Assembly: GCA_031273645.1 (NCBI GenBank)
Contig: JAISRM010000259.1
Coordinates: 1-5,378 of the forward strand
Direction: 5' to 3'
Length of the DNA stretch: 5,378 nt
Source: Endomicrobium sp.
GTDB lineage: Bacteria; Elusimicrobiota; Endomicrobiia; Endomicrobiales; Endomicrobiaceae
A program made the translations under genes and the position numbers. Below are positions 1 through 5,204 of the stretch, piece after piece; position 1 is the first letter of the stretch; every line of letters begins with the position of its first letter. A model generated the notes under the pieces. The model saw only the letters and a list, made by a program, of their open reading frames with translations. It made no database searches and was not told the origin of the DNA.

Positions 1-287
1 ATATCTATTGTTCCTATTTCATGTTTTGCAAGCTGGGAGATGTGGGCGGCATTTTGCCTTATAGCTAAAATTGCGCCGTGTATTTTAGGGTTTAACGTTT
101 TAACGCGTCCGTCTAAAATTTCCGGGAAACCCGTTATTTCAGACACTTCCCTGCAATCTATATTATTGTCTTTTAATAATTTAGCCGTTCCTCCGCTTGA
201 TATTATATCCCATCCTAAAGACTTCAATTCTTTTGCAAACTCCGCTGCTCCGGTTTTGTCGGATACGCTCAGTAAAGCTATCGGCAT
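1..287 (-). CDS. purH: PurH, bifunctional AICAR formyltransferase/IMP cyclohydrolase, N-terminal part (runs off the left edge)
   Basis: The visible 95 codons encode the start of the MGS-like IMP cyclohydrolase domain, which closes the ring of FAICAR to IMP in the last step of de novo purine synthesis in the cytoplasm. The formyltransferase domain would lie beyond the window. Seen in the sequence: ALLSVSDKTG at residues 4-13, ISSGGTAKLL at about 29-38, EITGFPEILDGRVKTL at about 50-65 and PKIHGAIL at 67-74, all family hallmarks in the right order and spacing. The start is ATG at 287, preceded by AAAGGGG (core 293-297) at 5 nt. Position 66 is Asn where the family commonly has His (TLHPKIHG), a small departure. 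No good promoter is visible; a weak TAAAAT lies upstream. It shares the strand of the mod operon but is about 500 bp of repeats away, so it is probably a separate transcription unit. Confidence 0.95.
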   Translation of the reverse strand, partial: MPIALLSVSDKTGAAEFAKELKSLGWDIISSGGTAKLLKDNNIDCREVSEITGFPEILDGRVKTLNPKIHGAILAIRQNAAHISQLAKHEIGTID

Positions 288-382
288 AAATTCCCCTTTT
301 TTATTTGTAATCGGTAAACGCTGAAACATATTTTATCATTTTTACAATATAAAAGAAAAATCCTGCTCGTCAAGCGGGCGCG

Positions 383-395
383 CAGACTTCGTCTG
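383..395. repeat. Short palindrome copy, CAGACTTCGTCTG
   Basis: This is a 13-bp palindrome with a 5-bp stem (CAGAC/GTCTG) and a 3-nt TTC loop, the leftmost member of a family found on both sides of the mod operon. It lies upstream of purH, about 100 bp from its start. Other copies are at 536-548, 665-677, 735-747, 783-795, 4907-4919, 4987-4999, 5075-5087, 5262-5274 and 5334-5346 (loop TAA), plus an imperfect one at 4930-4942. The function is unknown; in RNA it would form a small hairpin on either strand. Confidence 0.8.
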
Positions 396-438
396 TTTTA
401 TAAAACGACTGTTTGTGTTTTGTCATTCCCGCACCCTA

Positions 439-510
439 TTTGTCATTCCCGCGTTTTTAATATTTGTTCTTCCTAAGCAGCCTGCGCCCGAGTGTTTTTA
501 TCGGGTGGGA
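439..510 (+). repeat. 72-bp direct repeat, left copy
   Basis: This segment matches 5003-5074 at 70 of 72 positions, the two differences both being T/C. It starts with TTTGTCATTCCCGCG, contains CCTGCGCCCGAGTG and ends GGGTGGGA. A small stem CCCGA (487-491) / TCGGG (501-505) lies near its right end and is conserved in the other copy. Both copies have the same orientation and bracket the mod operon. Confidence 0.95.
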
Positions 511-612
511 ATCCATGTTTGCTAAAAAATTCTGTCAGACGAAGTCTGTTTACATTTCGTTTTTAAAAGAAATAATGTTAGAGGCTATATTAATATTAAA
601 CATGGATTCCCA
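506..612. repeat. 107-bp element with perfect 15-bp terminal inverted repeats
   Basis: TGGGAATCCATGTTT at 506-520 is the exact reverse complement of 598-612. The AT-rich interior includes GCTAAAAAATTC and AATAATGTTAGAGGCTATAT, and one 13-bp palindrome (536-548). A related copy lies at 5115-5206, with 11 bp of perfect terminal inversion (CGGGAATCCAT) and no internal palindrome. It has a MITE-like shape but is too short to encode anything and has no clear target-site duplication. Confidence 0.7.
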
Positions 613-625
613 TTTTCATGGGAAT
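606..625. repeat. ATTCCCAT/ATGGGAAT hairpin
   Basis: ATTCCCAT (606-613), loop TTTC, ATGGGAAT (618-625) form a perfect 8-bp stem with a 4-nt loop. It marks the junction between the AT-rich core and the first 70-bp tandem unit. Its counterpart on the right is at 5201-5220, where CGTTTTCATG replaces CATTTTCATG. Confidence 0.8.
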
Positions 626-796
626 GACAGGCGCAAACAAAGACGTTGGCTGTATTCCATAAAACAGGCGAAGCCTGTTCCATTTTCATGGGAATGACAG
701 GCGCAAACAAAGACGCTGGCTGTGTTTCATACAACAGGCGAAGCCTGTCCCATTTTCATGAGAATGACAGACACAAATAAAACAGGCGAAGCCTGA
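611..796 (+). repeat. Tandem repeat, 70-bp unit, two full copies and one deleted copy
   Basis: Units lie at 611-680 and 681-750 (65/70 identical), followed by a shortened third unit from 751 to about 796 that lacks roughly 24 bp of the middle. Each begins CATTTTCATG and ends with the palindrome CAGGCGAAGCCTG. The third copy runs up to the modC stop codon (799-797), so the array has reached the 3' end of the operon. The right-hand equivalent has a 72-bp unit. Confidence 0.9.
779..795 (-). terminator. Possible modC terminator formed by a repeat palindrome
   Basis: Just past the modC stop, the minus strand reads CAGGCTTCGCCTG (795-783) and then TTTTATTTG. That is a 5-bp, mostly GC stem with a 3-nt loop and a short T run, which is the layout of a weak intrinsic terminator. 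The stem is short, so termination is inferred. The hairpin belongs to the dispersed 13-bp palindrome family, so the terminator, if real, was built from a repeat. Further copies downstream at 747-735 and 677-665 on the same strand could act as back-up. Confidence 0.5.
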
Positions 797-1843
797 TTAA
801 ACGCATAATATATTTTTTGCTTCTATTGATATGCGGTTTATTTTGTTTTGGGCAACAGAGTCCGCCCATTTCTTTTTAGAAAGCCTTATCATAACCTCAG
901 ACATATTTTTATCGTCTCCGATGGCGGCCATAACTATCATTTCAAAGTTTTCTTCAAATATTCTGCTTATGCGGCAGTCAAACGCGTTTTCTTGCGCGCA
1001 TTCGCCCAATCTTATATTGTGCGCTCTTATGCCGGCATATTTTACGTCGTCTTTTACTTCTTTTTCGCATTCAAGCTCTATGCCCCAGTCTAAAGCGTAA
1101 ATCTTTTTTGCGGCAACTTTTTTTGCAGGCGATATATTTTTGCATCCCGTAAGGACCAAAGCTTCGTAAGACGACGGCGCGTCAAAAGTTTCCACTTTAT
1201 TGCCGTGCGAAATTAAATTTCCTTTTGACATTATGATAACGTCGTCGCACATGCGGAAAATTTCGTCTCTGCTGTGAGAAACAAAAAGAACGGGTATATC
1301 AAGCCCTTCTATTGTTTCGAGCGTTTGGCTTACCATTTGAGTGCGCAAATACTCGTCAAGAGCGGAAAAAGGTTCGTCTAAAAGCAAAATATCGGGTTTT
1401 GAAGCCAAAATTCTTGCCAAAGCCACTCTTTGCCTTTGTCCGCCCGAAAGCTGCGAAGGGTATCTGTTTTTGTATCCTTCAAGGTTTATGTATTTAAGCA
1501 TTTGCAAAATTATTTCTTCTTTTTCTTCCCTTTTCAAATAAATTCCAAAAGCTATGTTTTGTCCTACGGTCATATTTGGAAACAACGCGTAATTTTGAAA
1601 CATAAATCCCGTTCTTCTTGCCTGCGGCTTTAAGCTGACTTTATTGTCGGCGTCAAACAAAACTTTTCCGTTAAGTTCTATTTTTCCAAAATCAGGATTT
1701 AAAAGCCCGGCTATCATATTGAGCGTCATGCTTTTTCCCGAACCTGAAGCTCCTAAAATTCCAGTAACTTTTGATTTTGTTTCAAATTTGGCTTCGTAGG
1801 TAAAACCTTTAAACTCTTTGCGGGCGTTAAATGTTACGTTCAT
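797..1843 (-). CDS. modC: ModC, molybdate ABC transporter ATP-binding protein
   Basis: This 348-residue cytoplasmic ATPase would power molybdate import with ModB. Seen in order: Walker A GASGSGKS at residues 31-38, Q-loop Gln83 in FMFQNYALFP, ABC signature LSGGQRQR at 132-139, Walker B ILLLDE at 152-157, D-loop SALD at 160-163 and switch His190 in VSHSRDE. The roughly 120-residue C-terminal part (TGCKNISPAKK onward, GIRAHNIRL) is the TOBE/Mop-like tail seen on ModC proteins, which separates it from generic import ATPases. Length is normal for ModC. The ATG overlaps the modB stop in ATGA (1843-1840), with AAAGGGGG at 1857-1850 as ribosome site inside modB, so translation is probably coupled. 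It is the last gene of the operon. Tungstate or sulfate as substrate is less likely but not excluded by sequence. Confidence 0.95.
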   Translation of the reverse strand: MNVTFNARKEFKGFTYEAKFETKSKVTGILGASGSGKSMTLNMIAGLLNPDFGKIELNGKVLFDADNKVSLKPQARRTGFMFQNYALFPNMTVGQNIAFGIYLKREEKEEIILQMLKYINLEGYKNRYPSQLSGGQRQRVALARILASKPDILLLDEPFSALDEYLRTQMVSQTLETIEGLDIPVLFVSHSRDEIFRMCDDVIIMSKGNLISHGNKVETFDAPSSYEALVLTGCKNISPAKKVAAKKIYALDWGIELECEKEVKDDVKYAGIRAHNIRLGECAQENAFDCRISRIFEENFEMIVMAAIGDDKNMSEVMIRLSKKKWADSVAQNKINRISIEAKNILCV

Positions 1844-2517
1844 CTTTTGCCCCCTTTGATTTTAGCGGCATACCTGTCAAGCCAGAGATTCATTGCAAGC
1901 ATAACGCCCAAAGATATAGACATTATTATCAGCACCCATACGGCCGCTTCTTTATCGCGCCCGCTTGTAACGAGAAAATATATGGAAACCGGCATTGTCG
2001 AAGTAACTCCGGAAATATTTCCCGCAAGCATTATCGTTGCGCCAAATTCCCCTAAAGCTCGCGCAAAAGCAAGTATTACTCCGGCGATAACTCCGGGCCA
2101 CGATAAAGGCAAGATCACTTTAAAAAAGATTTTAAAGCCGCTTGCTCCAAGCGTTTTTGCGGCGTTGACATAATTTTCGTCAACTTGTTCAAAAGCCCCT
2201 CTTGCCGTTTTATACATCAAAGGAAAAGAAACGACTACGGCGGCAACAACTGTGGCCGTCCATGTAAAAACTATATGCACGCCTAAAGAGTTGACTATAT
2301 GTCCAAGCGCGGTATTTTTACCAAAAATCAAAAGCAAAATATACCCGACTACCGTCGGAGGAAGCACCATAGGAATAGTCGCGGCGGCATCCCAAAAACC
2401 TTTCAGGCGGCTTTTTGAATTTGCGATGATCCACGCTGCGCCGATCCCTAAAAAGAAAGTTATCGCCGTCGATGCAAAAGCCGTTTTTATAGATATCCAA
2501 AAGGGCGAAAAATCCAT
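1840..2517 (-). CDS. modB: ModB, molybdate ABC transporter permease
   Basis: This 225-residue inner-membrane protein would form the translocation channel as a dimer, with ModA delivering anion and ModC supplying energy. About five hydrophobic segments are visible, at roughly 7-32, 47-66, 82-102, 134-152 and 192-211. The EAA-type loop that docks to ModC is clear: YVNAAKTLGASGFKIF at 116-131 followed by LPLSWPGVIAG at 136-146. ALGEFGATIMLAGN at 154-167 is a strong ModB/CysT family motif. I chose ATG at 2517 because GGAG (2527-2524) sits 6 nt upstream; an in-frame TTG four codons earlier overlaps that ribosome site and is unlikely. The length is typical of ModB. It follows the porin by 105 bp and overlaps modC by 4 bp. 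Confidence 0.95.
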   Translation of the reverse strand: MDFSPFWISIKTAFASTAITFFLGIGAAWIIANSKSRLKGFWDAAATIPMVLPPTVVGYILLLIFGKNTALGHIVNSLGVHIVFTWTATVVAAVVVSFPLMYKTARGAFEQVDENYVNAAKTLGASGFKIFFKVILPLSWPGVIAGVILAFARALGEFGATIMLAGNISGVTSTMPVSIYFLVTSGRDKEAAVWVLIIMSISLGVMLAMNLWLDRYAAKIKGGKR

Positions 2518-2540
2518 GTTACACTCCAATGCGCAAAGTC

Positions 2541-2594
2541 AAAAAGACAGGCGGCTTTTGTTTTTATTTTATTCATATGCCGCCTTGTCTTTTT
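2541..2594 (-). terminator. Large hairpin between the porin gene and modB; possible attenuator or processing site
   Basis: AAAAAGACAGGCGGC (2541-2555) pairs with 2579-2594 through GCCGCC, one bulged T at 2585, TGTC and TTTTT: 15 base pairs with one bulge and a 23-nt AT-rich loop. Read on the minus strand, the GC-rich stem is followed by TTTTTGACTTT, like an intrinsic terminator; read on the plus strand it is followed by TTTTTT. It lies inside the operon, 28 nt after the porin stop and 23 nt before the modB start. Partial termination or RNA protection here would give more ModA and porin than ModBC. The long loop makes it atypical as a terminator. Confidence 0.6.
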
Positions 2595-2622
2595 TACGCT
2601 TCTTATTTTGCCGTCGGCAGCT

Positions 2623-3834
2623 TTAGAATTTATATACAAAATCTATCTGCGTTACCTGCTGGGGTTTTTTGCCTTTTATATCCGTCATATCGTAATAAGT
2701 TATATTCAGGTCTAAACTTTTAAGCAGTCCTAAATTAAGTATCCCTTCAAAACCTTTTCCGGGATCAGCATTATATGCGCTGGTATTTCCCATTCCCAGA
2801 GGAAAAGCGTTTGCCTGCGCGCTTCTGTATCCGCCTTTAAGCTGCCAAGTTCCCAAAGAACCGAGTTTTTCGTCGCCTATACCCAGATAAAAGATATAAG
2901 CCTGCGTGTCTTTTTTAGCGCTGTCATTGACATTTGCGCTGTATTCGCCTTCAAAAGTTAACCCATAAGACTTTACGATTTTATTGAGTTTAATTTGCCA
3001 ATTCGGATTTATTAAAGTGTAAGATCCCTGCGATTTAATCCACGTTGACGTGCTGTGCGACTGCAAATCAAACTGCCAGAAAGCTATTGCGGCTTTTGCG
3101 CTGAAATTGCCTTTCTTAAATTCCGCGCCGGGCTGCAAAATTGCGATAATGTTCATGGGAATATCTTTTGAAGTTTCATTATCCCTATATTCCGTAAGCG
3201 CATACCAGCCGGCATTTGCAAAGATATTTACTCCGTCGGAAATTTTAAATTTTGCGTTTACCGCCGCGCCGTAAGGATTGACGTCGTTTTTCCAAATAAG
3301 CTGCGAAGGTTTCCAAACTTGAACGCCGTTTTTAATTTTTCCGGCGCTTACGCTAAGTTCTTTTATCGGAGTATATTGCAAATATGCGTGAGACAGAAAC
3401 AACGCCGCGTTTGAAAAATCCGCGAAATCTACAAATGCAGACGTCGGGTTTGTGCCTGAAGTTTCAATCCCGAAAAACGCTTTAAGTTTATCAACCGGAG
3501 TAGTTTCAATCCCCAAGCGCAATCTTGCTCTCTCGCGAATCCTGTCGTATTTTTGCGCCCCTTTTTCGTCGTGAATAAACTCGGTTCTTAAAGTTATGTC
3601 GCCGGAAATTTTCATATTTGAAACCCATTTTGGAATGCCAGAATCTTTTTTGTCTTTAGAGTCGTCTTTTGCAGGCGGCTTTGCGTTTGAAGTTATAATT
3701 TCAGAAGCGTCGTCGCTGGTCAGCACTCCTTTTTGCGCAAGTTTATTTATTAAAGAATCTATCGTTTCTGCCTGCGCCAAAGCCGGACAGGCCAGCATAA
3801 GAGCAAGCGTAAATATAATATGTATATTTTTCAT
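2623..3834 (-). CDS. Putative outer-membrane porin (Porin_5-like beta-barrel) inside the mod operon
   Basis: This 403-residue protein is predicted to be a pore in the outer membrane, probably letting molybdate or related oxyanions into the periplasm. A signal peptide spans residues 1-22, with cleavage after AQA (20-22). Next come a short helix-forming stretch, IDSLINKLAQKGVLTSDDAS (25-44), resembling SHOCT-like or Porin_5 N-termini, and a charged linker rich in Lys and Asp (52-65). The remainder from about residue 70 shows alternating polar/hydrophobic strands (KISGDITLRTEF, RERARLRLGIE, GAAVNAKFKI, WQLKGGYR) and ends FVYKF with a terminal Phe, the usual barrel-insertion signal. It starts 24 bp after the modA stop, with AAGGAG (3847-3842) 7 nt before the ATG, so it belongs to the operon. 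The family is inferred from overall pattern; substrate is inferred only from position. Confidence 0.8.
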   Translation of the reverse strand: MKNIHIIFTLALMLACPALAQAETIDSLINKLAQKGVLTSDDASEIITSNAKPPAKDDSKDKKDSGIPKWVSNMKISGDITLRTEFIHDEKGAQKYDRIRERARLRLGIETTPVDKLKAFFGIETSGTNPTSAFVDFADFSNAALFLSHAYLQYTPIKELSVSAGKIKNGVQVWKPSQLIWKNDVNPYGAAVNAKFKISDGVNIFANAGWYALTEYRDNETSKDIPMNIIAILQPGAEFKKGNFSAKAAIAFWQFDLQSHSTSTWIKSQGSYTLINPNWQIKLNKIVKSYGLTFEGEYSANVNDSAKKDTQAYIFYLGIGDEKLGSLGTWQLKGGYRSAQANAFPLGMGNTSAYNADPGKGFEGILNLGLLKSLDLNITYYDMTDIKGKKPQQVTQIDFVYKF

Positions 3835-3858
3835 GGTATTTCTCCTTTTGTTTATAAT

Positions 3859-4662
3859 CTAAAGAACGCTAAAACCGTATTTCGTTAAAGTATCTTTTGC
3901 TTTTTGCGATTTTAAATATTCAAAAAACGATTTAACGGCGGGCTTATTTGCTCCGTCTTTTAATACGGCCGCAGGATAAATAATTTTTGTAAGAGGCGTA
4001 AGCGATAAAATTATTTTAACGTCGTTTGGCCTTGTGGCAGCGTCTGTGGAATATACAAAACCTATGTCTGCTGCGCCCGTTGCAACCTGCGTTAAGACTG
4101 CCGTTACGTTTTGCGCAAGACTTAACTTTCCCTGTTTTGTAAGAACGTTAAAAAAGTTAGCGTCGTAAGAGTTTAAAAGATTATAGGCGTATTCTCCGGC
4201 GGGAACGGGGCTGTCTCCCGCATAATTTCCTATGCTTAGCATTTTTCCCGTTACAATCCATGCCATAAGCAGTTTTGTGTTTGTTGCTTCGTCGGCGCCG
4301 GTAAGCGGCGGAGACTGTTTGTTTGCAGGCATTATGGCTACGAGCTTATTTTCAAGAAGGTCGTATCTTGAATTTGCGGCTAAGAAATCCGACACTTTAT
4401 CCATAGCTTTTTTTGAGGCGGATATAAAAATGTCGGCTCCGCCCGCCGCAGTTATCTGCGTGGCAAGCGTTCCGCTTGAATCGTAATTTGAACGTATTTC
4501 ATAATCCGGATTTTCTTTCTTAAATTGCGAAATTATGTCGTCTAAAGCCGTTTGCATGCTGGCTGCGGCAAAAACTGTTGCCGTATTTTTATCGGCCGCA
4601 TATGATATTTGACATAGAGCAAAAAGCGCGATAAAAATTGCGCGCAAAATTCTGTTTTTCAT
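3859..4662 (-). CDS. modA: ModA, periplasmic molybdate-binding protein
   Basis: This 267-residue solute-binding protein would capture molybdate in the periplasm and hand it to ModBC. The signal peptide is residues 1-22 (basic MKNRILR, hydrophobic core, SYA before the cut). Cys17 is not in a proper lipobox, so a soluble protein is more likely than a lipoprotein. ModA hallmarks: TVFAAASMQTALD (29-41, oxyanion-contact Ser35), DSSGTLATQI (61-70, Ser62/Ser63), GADIFISAS (75-83), DSPVPAGEYA (150-159) and VTAVLTQVATGAADIGFVYS (186-205, Tyr204). An in-frame upstream start would add 22 residues, but ATG at 4662 has GAGGAGGG (4674-4667) just before it and begins the signal peptide directly. First gene of the operon, followed by the porin after 24 bp. 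Tungstate binding cannot be ruled out. Confidence 0.95.
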   Translation of the reverse strand: MKNRILRAIFIALFALCQISYAADKNTATVFAAASMQTALDDIISQFKKENPDYEIRSNYDSSGTLATQITAAGGADIFISASKKAMDKVSDFLAANSRYDLLENKLVAIMPANKQSPPLTGADEATNTKLLMAWIVTGKMLSIGNYAGDSPVPAGEYAYNLLNSYDANFFNVLTKQGKLSLAQNVTAVLTQVATGAADIGFVYSTDAATRPNDVKIILSLTPLTKIIYPAAVLKDGANKPAVKSFFEYLKSQKAKDTLTKYGFSVL

Positions 4663-4666
4663 TGTA

Positions 4667-4674
4667 CCCTCCTC
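4667..4674 (-). promoter_or_regulatory. Strong ribosome-binding site that fixes the modA start
   Basis: The minus strand reads GAGGAGGG, with its AGGAGG core (4673-4668) 5 nt from ATG at 4662. It is the strongest Shine-Dalgarno in the window and argues against the longer in-frame start at 4728. Confidence 0.85.
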
Positions 4675-4725
4675 GAGTTTAAGACATTTAAAACCCGCTT
4701 TAAGCTTTAAACCTTTTGATAAGCC

Positions 4726-4752
4726 CAAATATTTTCAAATCTTCCTTAGAAA
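4726..4752 (-). repeat. 27-bp direct repeat in the modA leader, gene-proximal copy
   Basis: On the minus strand this reads TTTCTAAGGAAGATTTG and ends ATTTG. It matches the copy at 4815-4841 at 22/27 positions. It lies 64 bp upstream of the modA start codon. Confidence 0.7.
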
Positions 4753-4814
4753 TGAAAACGTTTAGTTCATAAAAGGCTTTGCTTTGCGGCAAGTCCGAAC
4801 TTTTTTAGAAATTT

Positions 4815-4841
4815 CAAATTGTTTTGAATCTTCCTTTGAAA
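4815..4841 (-). repeat. 27-bp direct repeat in the modA leader, distal copy
   Basis: On the minus strand this reads TTTCAAAGGAAGATTC and ends ATTTG. Its inner part (TTCAAA, ACAA, TTTGAA) can fold into a 6-bp AT-rich hairpin, which the proximal copy cannot do as well. Confidence 0.7.
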
Positions 4842-4878
4842 CAAAACAAAATGAAACTTAAAAAATTTTCCGTCCAAA

Positions 4879-4898
4879 GAACGCTTTTTTAAGCGTTC
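4879..4898. repeat. Perfect 8-bp inverted repeat upstream of modA
   Basis: GAACGCTT (4879-4886), TTTT, AAGCGTTC (4891-4898). It is not followed by a T run on either strand, so an intrinsic terminator is not supported. It lies at the boundary between the modA leader and the repeat region and could be a protein-binding site or another dispersed repeat. Confidence 0.65.
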
Positions 4899-4906
4899 GT
4901 CTTATG

Positions 4907-5087
4907 CAGACTTCGTCTGTTTTATTGTACAGACTATGCCTGTTTTGGTCTTAATATCCTTTTCTTCCTAAACACCCTGCGCTTCACAGACTTCGTCTGT
5001 GTTTTGTCATTCCCGCGTTTTTAATATTCGTTCTTCCTAAGCAGCCTGCGCCCGAGTGTTTCTATCGGGTGGGACAGACTTCGTCTG
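4907..5087. repeat. Cluster of 13-bp palindromes, TTC-loop orientation
   Basis: Perfect CAGACTTCGTCTG copies lie at 4907-4919, 4987-4999 and 5075-5087, and an imperfect one (CAGACTATGCCTG) at 4930-4942. Read on the minus strand the imperfect copy keeps its fourth pair as G-T, a wobble in RNA. The cluster overlaps the right copy of the 72-bp repeat. Confidence 0.85.
5003..5074 (+). repeat. 72-bp direct repeat, right copy
   Basis: It matches 439-510 at 70 of 72 positions in the same orientation. It keeps the CCCGA (5051-5055) / TCGGG (5065-5069) stem. The sequence continuing from it differs from the left copy by an extra 45-bp block. Confidence 0.95.
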
Positions 5088-5119
5088 CTTTTGAGTTTGT
5101 CATTCCCGCGAAAGCGGGA
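5075..5119. repeat. 45-bp insert absent from the left repeat copy, flanked by GGGA
   Basis: On the left the 72-bp repeat runs straight from GGGTGGGA into ATCCAT. Here the same junction is split by 45 bp consisting of a 13-bp palindrome, a short spacer and TGTCATTCCCGC-GAAA-GCGGGA. GGGA occurs just before (5071-5074) and again at the end (5116-5119), which may be a 4-bp target duplication or a slippage footprint. Confidence 0.7.
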
Positions 5120-5121
5120 AT
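5102..5121. repeat. ATTCCCGC/GCGGGAAT hairpin with GAAA loop
   Basis: A perfect 8-bp stem (5102-5109 with 5114-5121) closed by a GAAA tetraloop. It is the compact form of the ATTCCC...GGGAAT repeat; in the 72-bp copies the two arms are separated by a longer loop. Confidence 0.85.
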
Positions 5122-5204
5122 CCATTTTTGCTAAAAAATTCTTTTTACATTGCGTCTTTAAAGAAAATAATGTTAGAAGCTATATTAATTTAAACATGGA
5201 TTCC

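Larger units (their letters stand above)
421..796. repeat. Left composite repeat region between modC and purH
   Basis: This non-coding stretch is made almost wholly of repeated parts. TGTCATTCCC occurs forward at 421-430 and 441-450. Its reverse complement GGGAATGACA occurs at 620-629 and 690-699, and as GAGAATGACA at 760-769. An AT-rich core lies between them, so the region has a roughly mirrored layout. The 13-bp palindromes follow the same rule: TTC loop to the left (383), GAA loop to the right (536, 665, 735, 783). The same parts in the same order occur at about 4907-5378 on the other side of the operon. No gene, transposase or RNA gene is visible. ATTCCC/GGGAAT palindromic intergenic repeats are widespread in bacteria; which family this belongs to cannot be told here. 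Confidence 0.85.
4663..4860 (-). promoter_or_regulatory. modA upstream region/leader with paired direct repeats
   Basis: No gene is seen between modA and the right-hand repeat region. On the minus strand this stretch carries two 27-bp direct repeats, at 4841-4815 and 4752-4726, that match at 22 of 27 positions around the shared core AAGGAAGATT, 89 bp apart. It must contain the operon promoter or its leader, but no convincing -35/-10 pair stands out and no ModE-type inverted TATAT site is visible. The repeats could be activator or repressor sites, or the remains of a local duplication. Confidence 0.45.

Noticed and set aside
40..324. 94-codon open frame on the plus strand
   Set aside because: It is the antisense shadow of purH, whose minus-strand product matches the PurH N-terminus throughout.
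464..697. 77-codon open frame on the plus strand
   Set aside because: It lies wholly in the left repeat region and its product (with MDSHFHGND) is the typical translation of ATTCCC/GGGAAT repeats; no ribosome site supports it.
383..796. CRISPR array
   Set aside because: Repeats are tandem with no unique spacers of constant length, unit length is 70-72 bp, and no cas gene is present.
2518..2529. TTG start for ModB four codons upstream
   Set aside because: The TTG overlaps the GGAG ribosome site serving ATG at 2517 and has no site of its own.
4663..4728. Extended N-terminus for ModA (22 extra residues)
   Set aside because: The extension is basic and unlike ModA, overlaps the strong ribosome site, and would bury the signal peptide; ATG at 4662 is far better.
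4766..4792. Possible modA promoter TTGCCG - 15 bp - TATGAA (minus strand)
   Set aside because: Four of six matches in each box with a short spacer is no better than chance in AT-rich DNA.
4663..4900. Molybdenum-cofactor riboswitch or ModE operator before modA
   Set aside because: I could not find the extended paired structure of a Moco riboswitch or a TATAT-type inverted ModE site; only direct repeats and one simple hairpin are visible.
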